Positions 1 through 6,309 are shown, numbered from the stretch's first letter. The stretch: 8,346 nucleotides of DNA from an uncultured Collinsella sp. (GCA_900547125.1 URFU01000098.1:1-8346), one strand, 5' to 3'. Numbers and translations are program-made. Notes: a model not told the origin generated them from the sequence alone.

Positions 1-23
1 GTTTCCTGCTCTACAGTCCTGCT

Positions 24-60
24 CACGACGGAGGCCACATTAAGTGGCCTCCTGTTCGTG
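24..60. repeat. Stem-loop, possible terminator of an upstream gene
   Basis: GGAGGCCAC (30-38) and GTGGCCTCC (44-52) form a perfect 9-bp stem around the loop ATTAA. An outer CACGA/TCGTG pairing (24-28 with 56-60) extends it across a small internal loop. Neither side carries a clear T-tract, so it is not a textbook intrinsic terminator. It may end a gene lying left of the window. Confidence 0.5.
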
Positions 61-77
61 CGGAACTCGCGATAAAC

Positions 78-120
78 CTAAGCCGGTGTCCCCGCTCTCC
101 CGGGGCCTGTGGTGGCTTAG
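78..120. repeat. Long imperfect inverted repeat
   Basis: CTAAGCC (78-84) pairs with GGCTTAG (114-120). Inside it CCCCG (90-94) pairs with CGGGG (101-105) around the loop CTCTCC. The result is a two-tier stem of about 43 nt. I recognise no known RNA family. Apart from this and the preceding stem-loop, I see nothing supportable in positions 1-168. Confidence 0.4.
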
Positions 121-173
121 TTGTTGCATGCGGCTCGCTTTTCGGAACTGGGCTGATATTTTCTAGACGTAAG

Positions 174-283
174 GCGCTCTTGGTCCGAGTGGGCTTGGGG
201 CGCCTGTCTTTTGAAGGTAGATTTTTCCGTGCTGGACGAGAAGTTGTGTTGCCTTGCGGGTTCGAATCCCTCCGCTTGCCCAC
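174..283 (+). pseudogene. Degenerate tRNA-like element (tRNA-Ser-like D arm, intact T loop)
   Basis: The stretch GTCCGAGTGG (183-192) resembles the D arm of bacterial tRNA-Ser. GCGGG-TTCGAAT-CCCTC (256-272) is a T arm with one C/T mismatch. Between them, CTGTC-TTTTGAA-GGTAG (204-220) can form an anticodon arm with two wobble pairs and the triplet TTG. The acceptor stem pairs poorly (174-180 against 273-279), the 3' end reads CCAC one base out of register, and the variable region is about 35 nt with no clean extra stem. I therefore read it as a decayed or unusual tRNA rather than a normal one. Seventeen bases of its T arm (258-274) are identical to the T arm of the tRNA-Gln on the other strand. 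A non-tRNA origin remains possible. Confidence 0.35.
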
Positions 284-288
284 AAGAA

Positions 289-322
289 AAGCCTCCCGAT
301 CGGCTATGCGTTCGAGAGGCTT
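289..322 (-). terminator. Intrinsic terminator for tRNA-Gln
   Basis: Positions 289-298 (AAGCCTCCCG) and 313-322 (CGAGAGGCTT) form a hairpin. On the minus-strand RNA all 10 positions pair, one of them as G-U. On the plus strand the same position is a C/A mismatch. The minus-strand tail TTTTCTT follows directly. This favours service for the tRNA-Gln gene, whose CCA end is at 330, although plus-strand T-rich sequence at 323-330 could make it partly bidirectional. Confidence 0.7.
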
Positions 323-329
323 GTTTCTT

Positions 330-404
330 TGGCTGGGACGGAGGGATTCGAACCCCCAACAGCCGGCACCAAAAACCGGAGTTCTACCGTTGAACTACGT
401 CCCA
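330..404 (-). tRNA. tRNA-Gln (anticodon TTG)
   Basis: This is a 75-nt cloverleaf read on the minus strand. The acceptor stem TGGGACG (404-398) pairs with CGTCCCA, followed by discriminator G and an encoded CCA (332-330). The anticodon arm is CCGGT-TTTTGGT-GCCGG, with anticodon TTG at 372-370, which reads CAA/CAG glutamine codons. The T arm is GGGGG-TTCGAAT-CCCTC. All stems pair with only G-T wobbles. It lies 38 bp downstream of the peptidoglycan-binding-domain gene on the same strand, and a terminator follows it. Confidence 0.95.
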
Positions 405-442
405 ATGTGTGGTGTTGCCCAAAAGCAACCCGTTTAGTTTAC

Positions 443-1348
443 CTAATCTGCGAGGGCATCGCAAACGCCATCGAGCAGGCGTACGGCGAGTGTCTGCGCA
501 TCACTTGCGGTGAAGGTTCCGTTGTAGCGCGTCATGCCCGTGAGCTCAATGCGAATGCGCGCGGGCTTTTGCTGCGCGGCGACATTGGCGGTGCGGATGC
601 GCTGTGCAAGGTTGTGACACTCGGCAAGGGCGATCGTGGCGCGCGGCGCAGCATCTGCGGGCAGCTCATCGCTTGCGATCTCGAGCACCAGATCCACGTC
701 GGTCGGAACCTCGGAATCGCAAAGCATCATGCCGCTGCTGTCGGTCGTCGCCGTGGCGATGTTCCACATGCGCGATGCAACGCTGCGTGCGATGGGGTCC
801 TCACCGATGACGGCAATCTGGAAACGCTCGAGCACGTTGGCGGCACGGGCAAAACCTATGCGCGACTCGGCCTCGGTAACCGAGGGCTTACCCTCCCACA
901 CGTGATGCAGGCGGTTGATATAGGCGTAGGTATCCTGGAACGCCATGCCATCGGCAAACAGGCCAACATTTTCCTGGAACTGCTGCAGAGCGGCCTCGGT
1001 GTGCGGGCCAAAATAGCCGTCGTCCTCACCGCAGGCAAAGCCCAAAACGTTGAGCGCGCGCTGCAGGGCCTGAACGTCGGCGCCATGGAAATTGGGCATG
1101 CGCAGATAGAGCGTGCGGTCGCCCAGCTTATACGAGGCGTCTACCAGGGCGCTCCAACAGGGGATATCGACGGCACAGCCAGCGGCAAGGCCGCTATCGA
1201 GCCTAAAGGTGCCAACAGCCTGCTCGGTGGTGGTGCCAAAGCGCTTGTCGGAGACCTCGGCGTCATCGATTGTATAGCCGAGCTGCAGAAGGCGGGACTG
1301 CACGTCCTCGACGGCTGCTCCCTGCATGCCCGTTGTAATAGGTTCCAT
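443..1348 (-). CDS. Double peptidoglycan-binding-domain protein, CwlM-like, with a probable non-catalytic C-terminal domain
   Basis: The protein is 301 residues with no signal peptide or membrane segment, so it is probably cytoplasmic. Two PG_binding_1 repeats are visible: residues 7-77 (VEDVQSRLLQLGY, then RFGTTTEQAVGTF) and 83-147 (VQALQRALNVLGF, then GYFGPHTEAALQQFQ). Residues 155-301 do not match a family that I can name with certainty. Their layout (LVLEIASDE near 220, LAECHNLAQRIR near 241-252, RYNGTF near 274, a closing helix) faintly recalls an amidase_3 fold, but the zinc-binding His/Glu motifs are not seen. Mycobacterial CwlM has two such binding domains followed by an amidase domain and acts as a cytoplasmic regulator of peptidoglycan precursor synthesis. 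A similar role here is inference. The ATG at 1348 is preceded by AAAGGGG at 7-nt spacing. Confidence 0.75.
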   Translation of the reverse strand: MEPITTGMQGAAVEDVQSRLLQLGYTIDDAEVSDKRFGTTTEQAVGTFRLDSGLAAGCAVDIPCWSALVDASYKLGDRTLYLRMPNFHGADVQALQRALNVLGFACGEDDGYFGPHTEAALQQFQENVGLFADGMAFQDTYAYINRLHHVWEGKPSVTEAESRIGFARAANVLERFQIAVIGEDPIARSVASRMWNIATATTDSSGMMLCDSEVPTDVDLVLEIASDELPADAAPRATIALAECHNLAQRIRTANVAAQQKPARIRIELTGMTRYNGTFTASDAQTLAVRLLDGVCDALAD

Positions 1349-1389
1349 GAACGAACCCCTTTCGGCGTATCATTCGTACTATTTGAGCG

Positions 1390-1472
1390 CCTGTCGGATA
1401 GACGACGCAAAGAGATGCATAAACATACATTCAACAGTGTAGCAACTTGTACCCAAATGCGCTGCCGACAGG
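1390..1472. repeat. Spaced 8-bp inverted repeat in the intergenic region
   Basis: CCTGTCGG (1390-1397) and CCGACAGG (1465-1472) are perfect reverse complements 67 bp apart. They lie in the 138-bp gap between the synthase stop and the start of the peptidoglycan-binding protein. They could be paired protein-binding sites or chance. No convincing promoter or terminator is visible in this gap. Confidence 0.25.
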
Positions 1473-1486
1473 TTTTGCAACCCCCG

Positions 1487-2512
1487 CTAGTTGAGTCGCT
1501 CCACAAAGAAATCTGCCATGGAGAGGAACAGTTCGCGTGCATGCTGGTCGAGCGAAACGTCCTCGATGGCGGCCTTGGCTTTGGCGGTCAGGTCCAGCGC
1601 GTAGGCGTGGGCGTAATCGATAGAGCCGGTCTGTTGGAAGATCTCCACAGCACGTGCAAGTTGCGCGGGGTCCTCGGTGCCCGAGGAAAGGATTGCCTCG
1701 ACCTCGTCGTGATAACGCTCGTCTGACAGGGCGTGCACGGCGACGAGGGTGCGCTTACCCTCGGTGATATCGGTGCGGAAGTCCTTGTTGGCGGCCTCTT
1801 TGGTGCCGATCAAGTTGAGCAGATCATCTTGGATCTGGAAGGCAAGGCCTGTGTGCAGGCCAAAGGCGCGCAGCGCCTCAATCTGCTCCTCGCTGCCGCC
1901 GCCGATAATGGCTCCGGCGGCAAGTGGCGTGGCTCCGCTGTAGTACGCGGTCTTGTGCGTCGCCATGTCCAGGTAGTCATCAACCGAGATATCAAAGCGC
2001 TCGTCACGGACCCAACCCAGGTCAAGTGCTTGACCCTCGATGGTGCGGACGATCATCTCGGTGAGCTCGTGGAGCACGCGGAGTTTCACGTCTGCCTCGA
2101 GCGTGGGGTCGTCGAGAACCGTCTTGGTGACCATGGTGAGCGCTAAATCGCCGCAGTTGATGGCGAGTCCCGTGCCCTCGGTAAGGTGCATGCAGGGCTT
2201 GCCGCGACGCAGTTGGCCGTTGTCGGCGATGTCGTCATGGATAAGCGCTCCCGATTGAAAGTGCTCTATAGCTGCCGCCGCGCTGCGGGCGCTCTCAAAG
2301 CTGCCGCCTACCGCGGTGGCGGCGAGCATGCAGATGAGCGGGCGGTGGCGCTTGCCGGCATTGGCCGTAAATGCCGAGAGCGGGGTATACAGGTAACGCT
2401 CGATATCGGCGGAAGTTGCCTGTCCGTCAAAGAACGTGGCCAGATAGTCGTTAATCTGGTCAAAGTGCTGGGCTAAAAAGCTGGTAAACGGACTGGACAC
2501 GGGTTCTCGCAT
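1487..2512 (-). CDS. Polyprenyl (isoprenyl) diphosphate synthase
   Basis: This 341-residue trans-prenyltransferase would condense isopentenyl diphosphate onto an allylic diphosphate, making a longer isoprenoid for quinones or other lipids. All expected motifs are in order: GKRHRP (53-58), the first aspartate-rich motif DDIAD (93-97), RRGKP (102-106), a KT motif (187-188), the second aspartate-rich motif QIQDDLLN (226-233), and KDFRTDITEGKRTL (243-256). The residue five before the first motif is Gly88. Small residues there are compatible with longer products, but chain length cannot be fixed by eye. The second motif ends in Asn rather than the more usual Asp. Length is normal for the family. 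The ATG at 2512 is preceded by the weak purine-rich sequence AAGAAAGA. The gene lies 116 bp downstream of the PTS fusion on the same strand. Confidence 0.92.
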   Translation of the reverse strand: MREPVSSPFTSFLAQHFDQINDYLATFFDGQATSADIERYLYTPLSAFTANAGKRHRPLICMLAATAVGGSFESARSAAAAIEHFQSGALIHDDIADNGQLRRGKPCMHLTEGTGLAINCGDLALTMVTKTVLDDPTLEADVKLRVLHELTEMIVRTIEGQALDLGWVRDERFDISVDDYLDMATHKTAYYSGATPLAAGAIIGGGSEEQIEALRAFGLHTGLAFQIQDDLLNLIGTKEAANKDFRTDITEGKRTLVAVHALSDERYHDEVEAILSSGTEDPAQLARAVEIFQQTGSIDYAHAYALDLTAKAKAAIEDVSLDQHARELFLSMADFFVERLN

Positions 2513-2628
2513 TCTTTCTTAGGTTGCACCGTTGCATTATGCAGACTACATATTGCCACATTGGGGCGTCGAGCGCGGCGGTTGAAGACGATTGAGTCTT
2601 GCGGTCGCAAACGCGGCAAGGGGCTCGG

Positions 2629-5079
2629 CTAGATAAGCCCAAAGTGTTCGAGCGCGGTGACGACGCCGTCGTGGTCGAAGCTGTCGGTTACGTAGTCGGC
2701 CTTTTCCTTGAGGAAGTCCGGCGCGTTGCCCATGGCGATGCCAACATCGACCGCCTCCATGAGGGCGATGTCATTGCTCGCGTCGCCAATGCCATATACG
2801 GTGCCGTGGTCTGGCCCCAGGGCGTCAAGCACGGCCTTGATTCCGGCCCGTTTGGTGCACTCGCGAGGCGAGATTTCTGTGACCTCGAGTTCGAGCTCAT
2901 TGAGGCAGAGCAGGGGTCCAAGCTCTTCATCTTGGGCGATGCGGCTGGCAAGTGGCGTGGACATAAGAATTTTATAGGCGTTGTAGTGCTCAAGTTGCGT
3001 GACGGCGTCGCCCACGGTGCGCGCGTATCCGTACGTCTCGGGGGCATCTGCACTCATGCGCACGACGCGATCGATGCCCTCAAAGCGAATGATCTCGCCC
3101 GATTGCTCGAGATAGGGGGCGAGGCGCTGTAGCATGCCAGGGCTTATGGCAACGTTTCGCACGACGCGCCCCTCGAGTTCGGCGTAACTGCCCGCGAGGC
3201 ACACGACGCCTGCCCACGGCAGTTCGAGCAGCTTGGGATGGATGCAGCTGAGGGTGCGCCCCGTACAGATAAAGGCTTTGTTGCCGTTGGCGACAAACGT
3301 GCGAATTGCCTGTGCAACCGTCTCATTGGGATAGGGGGAGAGGTCTCGCTCGCCCTCGGGGAGCTCTTGGGCAAGTTTGGGATCTAGCCAGGCGAGCGTA
3401 CCGTCGATGTCGAAGAAGCAGACATTGCCATACTTTTTGGCGCCATCGGCAGCATGAAAAGGCGAGGCAGCGAATGCAAAACCCGGTTCGAGCCCCATAA
3501 TCTGATCAAAGTGCTCTTTGACGCGGGGTACCGAGATGCCGATGATTACCTGAGCGGTCTTGCCGGTGACGATGAGGCCTTTGGCACCCGCTGCGACAAA
3601 GGTCGCATTGTCCGCGACGATGGAGGGGTCCACGACTTCGACGCGCAGCCGCGTGGCGCAGTTGGTTGCGCCCACGATATTGCCAACGCCACCTAAAAGC
3701 TGAATTACCTGCTCAGCGAGGACGTGATCTTGATCGGATCGACTATTGACCTCGTCATTGGGAGATTGCTCTTTGGCAAAGCCGCTTCCCGTTAAACGAT
3801 CGATTGCCGCGCGATTGGCGACATGATCCTCGCGGCCCGGCGTCTTAAGGTCATAGACCAAGATGAGTGCTCGAAAACTAACAAAAAAGATGACGCTAAA
3901 GATGAGTCCGATTCCGAGTGCCAAAAGGTAGGAGCCGGCATGCGCCCGCATGAGCGGGATAAAGTTGAAGGCAGCCATTTCCATAAAGCCGCCCGAGAAG
4001 ATGCCGACGACGCCAAAGAAGTTCATAGCCATGGCGAGGCAGGAAGATAGGACGGCATAGAGCAAAAAGAGCCCAGGGTGGGTGAACATAAAGAGAAACT
4101 CGAGCGGTTCGGTGACGCCGCAGACCACTGAGGCAACAATGGCGGGAACCAGGATGACCTTGAGCCCAGCGCGGCGCTCGGGCTTTGCGGTGGAGTAGAA
4201 CGCAGCCGCGATGGCAGGAAGGCCAAAGAGCTTGACCCAGCCGGTGGCGGTAAAACCGGCCCACGGCGCAAGCTCATTGAGGGGACGCGTGCTATGGGAG
4301 AGAATGGGGAGCAAATTGGTCCACGTGGCGTAGATGCCGTCGTTAATGACCAGGTTGTCGTAGTAGATCGGCATGTAGAGCAGGTGGTGCAGCCCCATGG
4401 GCTCGAGTGCTCGTTCTAAAAAGACAAAGATGCCTACGCCAAAGGGACCAACGCCCGCAAGCGCGTGGCGCAGCGTTTCGGTTACACCGTATACGTAGGG
4501 TACCGTGACGGCCGAGAAAATGGCAAGGCCGAGTACGGCGAAAAAGCTGATGAGATAGACCAGCGAGGAACCCGAGAAGGTGCCGAGCCAATCGGGAACC
4601 TTGACATCGTAGAAGCGGTCATGGATGGCGACGACGGTTGCCGATACCGCTAGCGGGCCGATAATGCCGGTGTCGAGTGTCTTGATGCCGTCGATGATGG
4701 TGATGCCGCTAGCGGAGGTCAAAGACGACGGGTACTTAAGTCCAAGGTTGTCCCCGCTTAGCTTGATGATCTCGCTCAAAAAGAAGCAATAGGCAAAATA
4801 AGCCACGAGCGCCTCGAAGCAGCAACGCGCCGGCTGCTTTTGGGCAAGGCCGATGGGCAGCGCTACGGCAAAAAGGAGCGGAAGGCGCTTAAAGACCGTC
4901 CACGAGCCACGCTGGATGATAGTCCAAAAAACGTACCAAGGGGTTCCGTATACGGCGAGGTCGCCGACGATATCCGCAGACGTTGCGAGGGCGGAGACGC
5001 CGACCATAAGGCCCGATATGGAAAACAACATGGCGGGCGCGAACATTGCCCCGCCAAAGCGTTGGATTTTTTGCAGCAT
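2629..5079 (-). CDS. PTS alpha-glucoside-type EIIC-EIIB fused to a Cof-type HAD phosphatase
   Basis: A single 816-residue frame carries three modules. Residues 1 to about 410 are a multi-span EIIC permease of the glucose/alpha-glucoside class, with RLPLLFAVALPIGLA (65-79), a GLHHLL motif (229-234) and GVTEPLEF (321-328). Residues 452-527 are EIIB, with the phosphorylated cysteine C474 in NCATRLR. Residues 551-816 are a cytoplasmic HAD hydrolase of the Cof/sugar-phosphatase type: motif I FFDIDGTL (D557, D559), motif II CTGRT (T606), probable motif III lysine K743, and motif IV GDASND (D766, D770). All catalytic positions are intact. There is no EIIA domain, so a separate EIIA-Glc-type protein must feed it. 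The EIIC and EIIB assignment is clear. The sugar is probably an alpha-glucoside such as maltose or trehalose, but this is inferred. The ATG at 5079 has a strong GGGAGG six bases upstream. No good internal start precedes the HAD part; Met528 has only a weak, distant AAAGAG. Confidence 0.93.
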   Translation of the reverse strand: MLQKIQRFGGAMFAPAMLFSISGLMVGVSALATSADIVGDLAVYGTPWYVFWTIIQRGSWTVFKRLPLLFAVALPIGLAQKQPARCCFEALVAYFAYCFFLSEIIKLSGDNLGLKYPSSLTSASGITIIDGIKTLDTGIIGPLAVSATVVAIHDRFYDVKVPDWLGTFSGSSLVYLISFFAVLGLAIFSAVTVPYVYGVTETLRHALAGVGPFGVGIFVFLERALEPMGLHHLLYMPIYYDNLVINDGIYATWTNLLPILSHSTRPLNELAPWAGFTATGWVKLFGLPAIAAAFYSTAKPERRAGLKVILVPAIVASVVCGVTEPLEFLFMFTHPGLFLLYAVLSSCLAMAMNFFGVVGIFSGGFMEMAAFNFIPLMRAHAGSYLLALGIGLIFSVIFFVSFRALILVYDLKTPGREDHVANRAAIDRLTGSGFAKEQSPNDEVNSRSDQDHVLAEQVIQLLGGVGNIVGATNCATRLRVEVVDPSIVADNATFVAAGAKGLIVTGKTAQVIIGISVPRVKEHFDQIMGLEPGFAFAASPFHAADGAKKYGNVCFFDIDGTLAWLDPKLAQELPEGERDLSPYPNETVAQAIRTFVANGNKAFICTGRTLSCIHPKLLELPWAGVVCLAGSYAELEGRVVRNVAISPGMLQRLAPYLEQSGEIIRFEGIDRVVRMSADAPETYGYARTVGDAVTQLEHYNAYKILMSTPLASRIAQDEELGPLLCLNELELEVTEISPRECTKRAGIKAVLDALGPDHGTVYGIGDASNDIALMEAVDVGIAMGNAPDFLKEKADYVTDSFDHDGVVTALEHFGLI

Positions 5080-5122
5080 GTTCTGCCTCCCGAATATCGA
5101 GGCGCGTTGCGCGTGGTGAAAC

Positions 5123-5130
5123 GTTTAAAC
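5123..5130. promoter_or_regulatory. Operator-like GTTTAAAC, PTS-proximal
   Basis: GTTTAAAC is a perfect palindrome matching the HutC-subfamily GntR operator core GTNTANAC. It is followed by AA, as is the second copy at 5245. It sits just downstream of a possible PTS -10 element (TACAAT, minus strand, 5145-5140), where bound repressor would block the start of transcription. Confidence 0.6.
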
Positions 5131-5139
5131 AATGGATTC

Positions 5140-5145
5140 ATTGTA
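5140..5145 (-). promoter_or_regulatory. Possible -10 element of the PTS gene
   Basis: TACAAT on the minus strand lies about 60 bp upstream of the PTS start codon and next to the operator-like palindrome. No good -35 hexamer is seen at normal spacing, so this is tentative. Confidence 0.35.
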
Positions 5146-5182
5146 GAGGACCAGACGATTGTCGTACCGGCAGTTTTGATCG

Positions 5183-5218
5183 AAACCGGTTTGGGCGGGA
5201 CAGAAACCGTCAACGGTT
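5183..5218. repeat. Cluster of short palindromes in the divergent intergenic region
   Basis: AAACCGGTTT (5183-5192) is a perfect 10-bp palindrome. AACCGT (5205-5210) and ACGGTT (5213-5218) form an inverted repeat with a 2-bp gap. Their centres are about 24 bp apart. They share AACCG/CGGTT half-sites and differ from the GTTTAAAC type, so they may bind a different regulator. Confidence 0.4.
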
Positions 5219-5244
5219 AAATCCTGTCGCTTTGCCGATAATCG

Positions 5245-5252
5245 GTTTAAAC
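5245..5252. promoter_or_regulatory. Operator-like GTTTAAAC, regulator-proximal
   Basis: This second copy of the palindrome shares GTTTAAACAA with the site at 5123. It overlaps the -35 position for the extended -10 at 5265-5273, which suggests that the GntR regulator represses its own gene. A neighbouring inverted repeat, CCGAT-A-ATCGG (5235-5245), abuts it. Confidence 0.6.
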
Positions 5253-5264
5253 AACTTTAAGAAA

Positions 5265-5273
5265 TGCTATCGT
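5265..5273 (+). promoter_or_regulatory. Possible extended -10 promoter of the GntR regulator
   Basis: TGCTATCGT has the TGn extension followed by a TATCGT hexamer, about 34 bp upstream of the ATG. The -35 position at 17-bp spacing (5245-5250) is GTTTAA, a weak hexamer lying inside the operator. Confidence 0.4.
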
Positions 5274-5306
5274 GCCTAACCATACATATTCATTAGAGGT
5301 GAAGTC

Positions 5307-6026
5307 ATGCCAAAAGCGATTTACGAAGGAATCTACCGCGAGATCCGTTCGCGCATCATTAACGGGACTTATGCGTTTCAGGAGATGCTGCCAGCCGAAG
5401 CCGAGCTGACCGCGGAGTTTGGCTGCACGCGCAATACCGTTCGACGCGCCTTGAGCATGCTGGCCGACCAGATGTTTGTGCAGCCTATACACGGCAAGGG
5501 CGTGCGCGTTATTTGGCTCAAGGGCGAAACCGACATGCTGGGCGCACTCGAGGAAGTCGAGTCGTTTGGCGAATTTGCAAAGCGCAACAATGCCGTCGCA
5601 TCGACCGAGGTCAAGTCTTTTGAACATTTGATTTGCACTGAGCAACTCTCTCGTCGCCTGGGCTTTAAGGTGGGCGAGGAGTTGATTCGCGTGGTGCGTG
5701 TCCGAAGCCTTAACGGCAATGCACGCCAAGTAGACCATGGTTACTTTTTGGAGTCAATCGCCAAGGGCCTGACGCCCGAGATCGCCGCAAAGTCAATTTA
5801 CGACTATCTGGAGCACAAACGCGGCGTCAAGGTGATGGCGAGTCGCCGTACAGTGAGCGTCGAGCTTGCCAACGATGAGGACTGCAGCTATCTTGACCTC
5901 GGCAAATACAACTGCGTTGCCGTCATGGAGAGCCAGTCGTACACCTCGGACGGCATCTTGTTCGAGGTCACGCATGCCCGCACGCATCCCGAGATCTTCC
6001 ATTACCGCGTCAACTCCAAGCGATAG
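5307..6026 (+). CDS. GntR-family (HutC/TreR-like) transcriptional regulator
   Basis: The protein is 239 residues, normal for the HutC subfamily. An N-terminal winged helix-turn-helix covers about residues 5-70, with recognition helix TRNTVRRALSML (41-52) and wing QPIHGKGVRVI (59-69). A UTRA effector-binding domain covers about 90-235, ending in the family-typical THARTHPEIFHYRV region. The N-terminal half closely resembles TreR, the trehalose-operon repressor that senses a sugar phosphate, so a phosphosugar ligand is likely but not proven. The gene is divergent from the PTS fusion and separated from it by 227 bp containing two HutC-type operator palindromes. This points to local control and autoregulation. 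The ATG at 5307 is preceded by AGAGGTGA. Confidence 0.93.
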   Translation: MPKAIYEGIYREIRSRIINGTYAFQEMLPAEAELTAEFGCTRNTVRRALSMLADQMFVQPIHGKGVRVIWLKGETDMLGALEEVESFGEFAKRNNAVASTEVKSFEHLICTEQLSRRLGFKVGEELIRVVRVRSLNGNARQVDHGYFLESIAKGLTPEIAAKSIYDYLEHKRGVKVMASRRTVSVELANDEDCSYLDLGKYNCVAVMESQSYTSDGILFEVTHARTHPEIFHYRVNSKR

Positions 6027-6067
6027 CCGGCTAGCTCGCAGCCTGACGAGACTCATGCCCTCAAAGC

Positions 6068-6116
6068 GAAAACGCCCGGTCAAACCGACGATGCATCGAC
6101 TTGACCGGGCGTTTTC
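6068..6116. terminator. Strong intrinsic terminator after the GntR regulator
   Basis: The 16-bp arm at 6068-6083 is the perfect reverse complement of 6101-6116, with a 17-nt loop. The stem carries GAAAA on one side and TTTTC on the other, so it can stop transcription in both directions. The loop contains the palindrome CGATGCATCG. It separates the regulator transcript from the ABC transporter operon. Confidence 0.92.
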
Positions 6117-6139
6117 TCTGAGTTTGATAACAAATAATT

Positions 6140-6149
6140 GTTTATACAA
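6140..6149. promoter_or_regulatory. Operator-like GTTTATACAA upstream of the ABC operon
   Basis: GTTTATAC fits the HutC operator core GTNTANAC. With its flank it differs from the two PTS/regulator sites by one base (GTTTAWACAA). It is embedded in the inverted repeat TTGT-TTAT-ACAA (6138-6149). Another small palindrome, ACTTG-T-CAAGT (6151-6161), follows at once. Confidence 0.5.
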
Positions 6150-6210
6150 AACTTGTCAAGTATCAAGTTGAAATTACCGTTCACCGAAGTTTTTCTACCG
6201 CTCTAGTAAT

Positions 6211-6226
6211 ACTTGTTCAAACAAGT
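6211..6226. promoter_or_regulatory. 16-bp palindromic operator-like site upstream of the ABC operon
   Basis: ACTTGTT-CA-AACAAGT is a 7+2+7 inverted repeat. Its core GTTCAAACAA (6215-6224) differs by a single base from GTTTAAACAA near the PTS gene. It lies just after a possible -10 (TAGTAA, 6205-6210) and 107 bp before the start codon, a plausible repressor position. It could instead belong to another regulator such as a LacI-family protein. Confidence 0.5.
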
Positions 6227-6290
6227 AGCCAAATAGCGTATCGTACAAATCAGCAAAAGGGGCAAAGTCCCCGAGCCAATCTCCGAAGGC

Positions 6291-6309
6291 GGCGGCAAAG
6301 GGTGCCGCC
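6291..6309 (+). promoter_or_regulatory. Leader hairpin upstream of the binding-protein gene
   Basis: GGCGGC (6291-6296) and GCCGCC (6304-6309) form a 6-bp all-GC stem with the loop AAAGGGT. The stem ends 9 nt before the AAAGGGTGG ribosome binding site, whose first seven bases repeat the loop sequence. It may protect or tune the mRNA leader. A smaller GGGG/CCCC stem (6259-6272) lies upstream. Confidence 0.35.

Noticed and set aside
169..283. tRNA-Sec or the 3' end of tmRNA
   Set aside because: There is no TCA anticodon or 8-bp acceptor stem as in tRNA-Sec, and the acceptor sequence does not match the typical tmRNA end.
254..1726. A 490-codon open frame on the plus strand
   Set aside because: It runs antisense across the tRNA-Gln, the peptidoglycan-binding gene and the end of the synthase gene. 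It has no recognisable domain and its start lies inside the tRNA-like T arm; it is a high-GC shadow frame.
2629..3498. Separate HAD phosphatase gene starting at an internal ATG (Met528)
   Set aside because: The frame is continuous with EIIB and no convincing ribosome binding site lies at normal distance before this ATG.
5117..5130. Catabolite-control (cre) site at TGAAACGTTTAAAC
   Set aside because: The spacing is one base short of the cre consensus and the central positions do not fit. The GTTTAAAC HutC-type reading explains it better.
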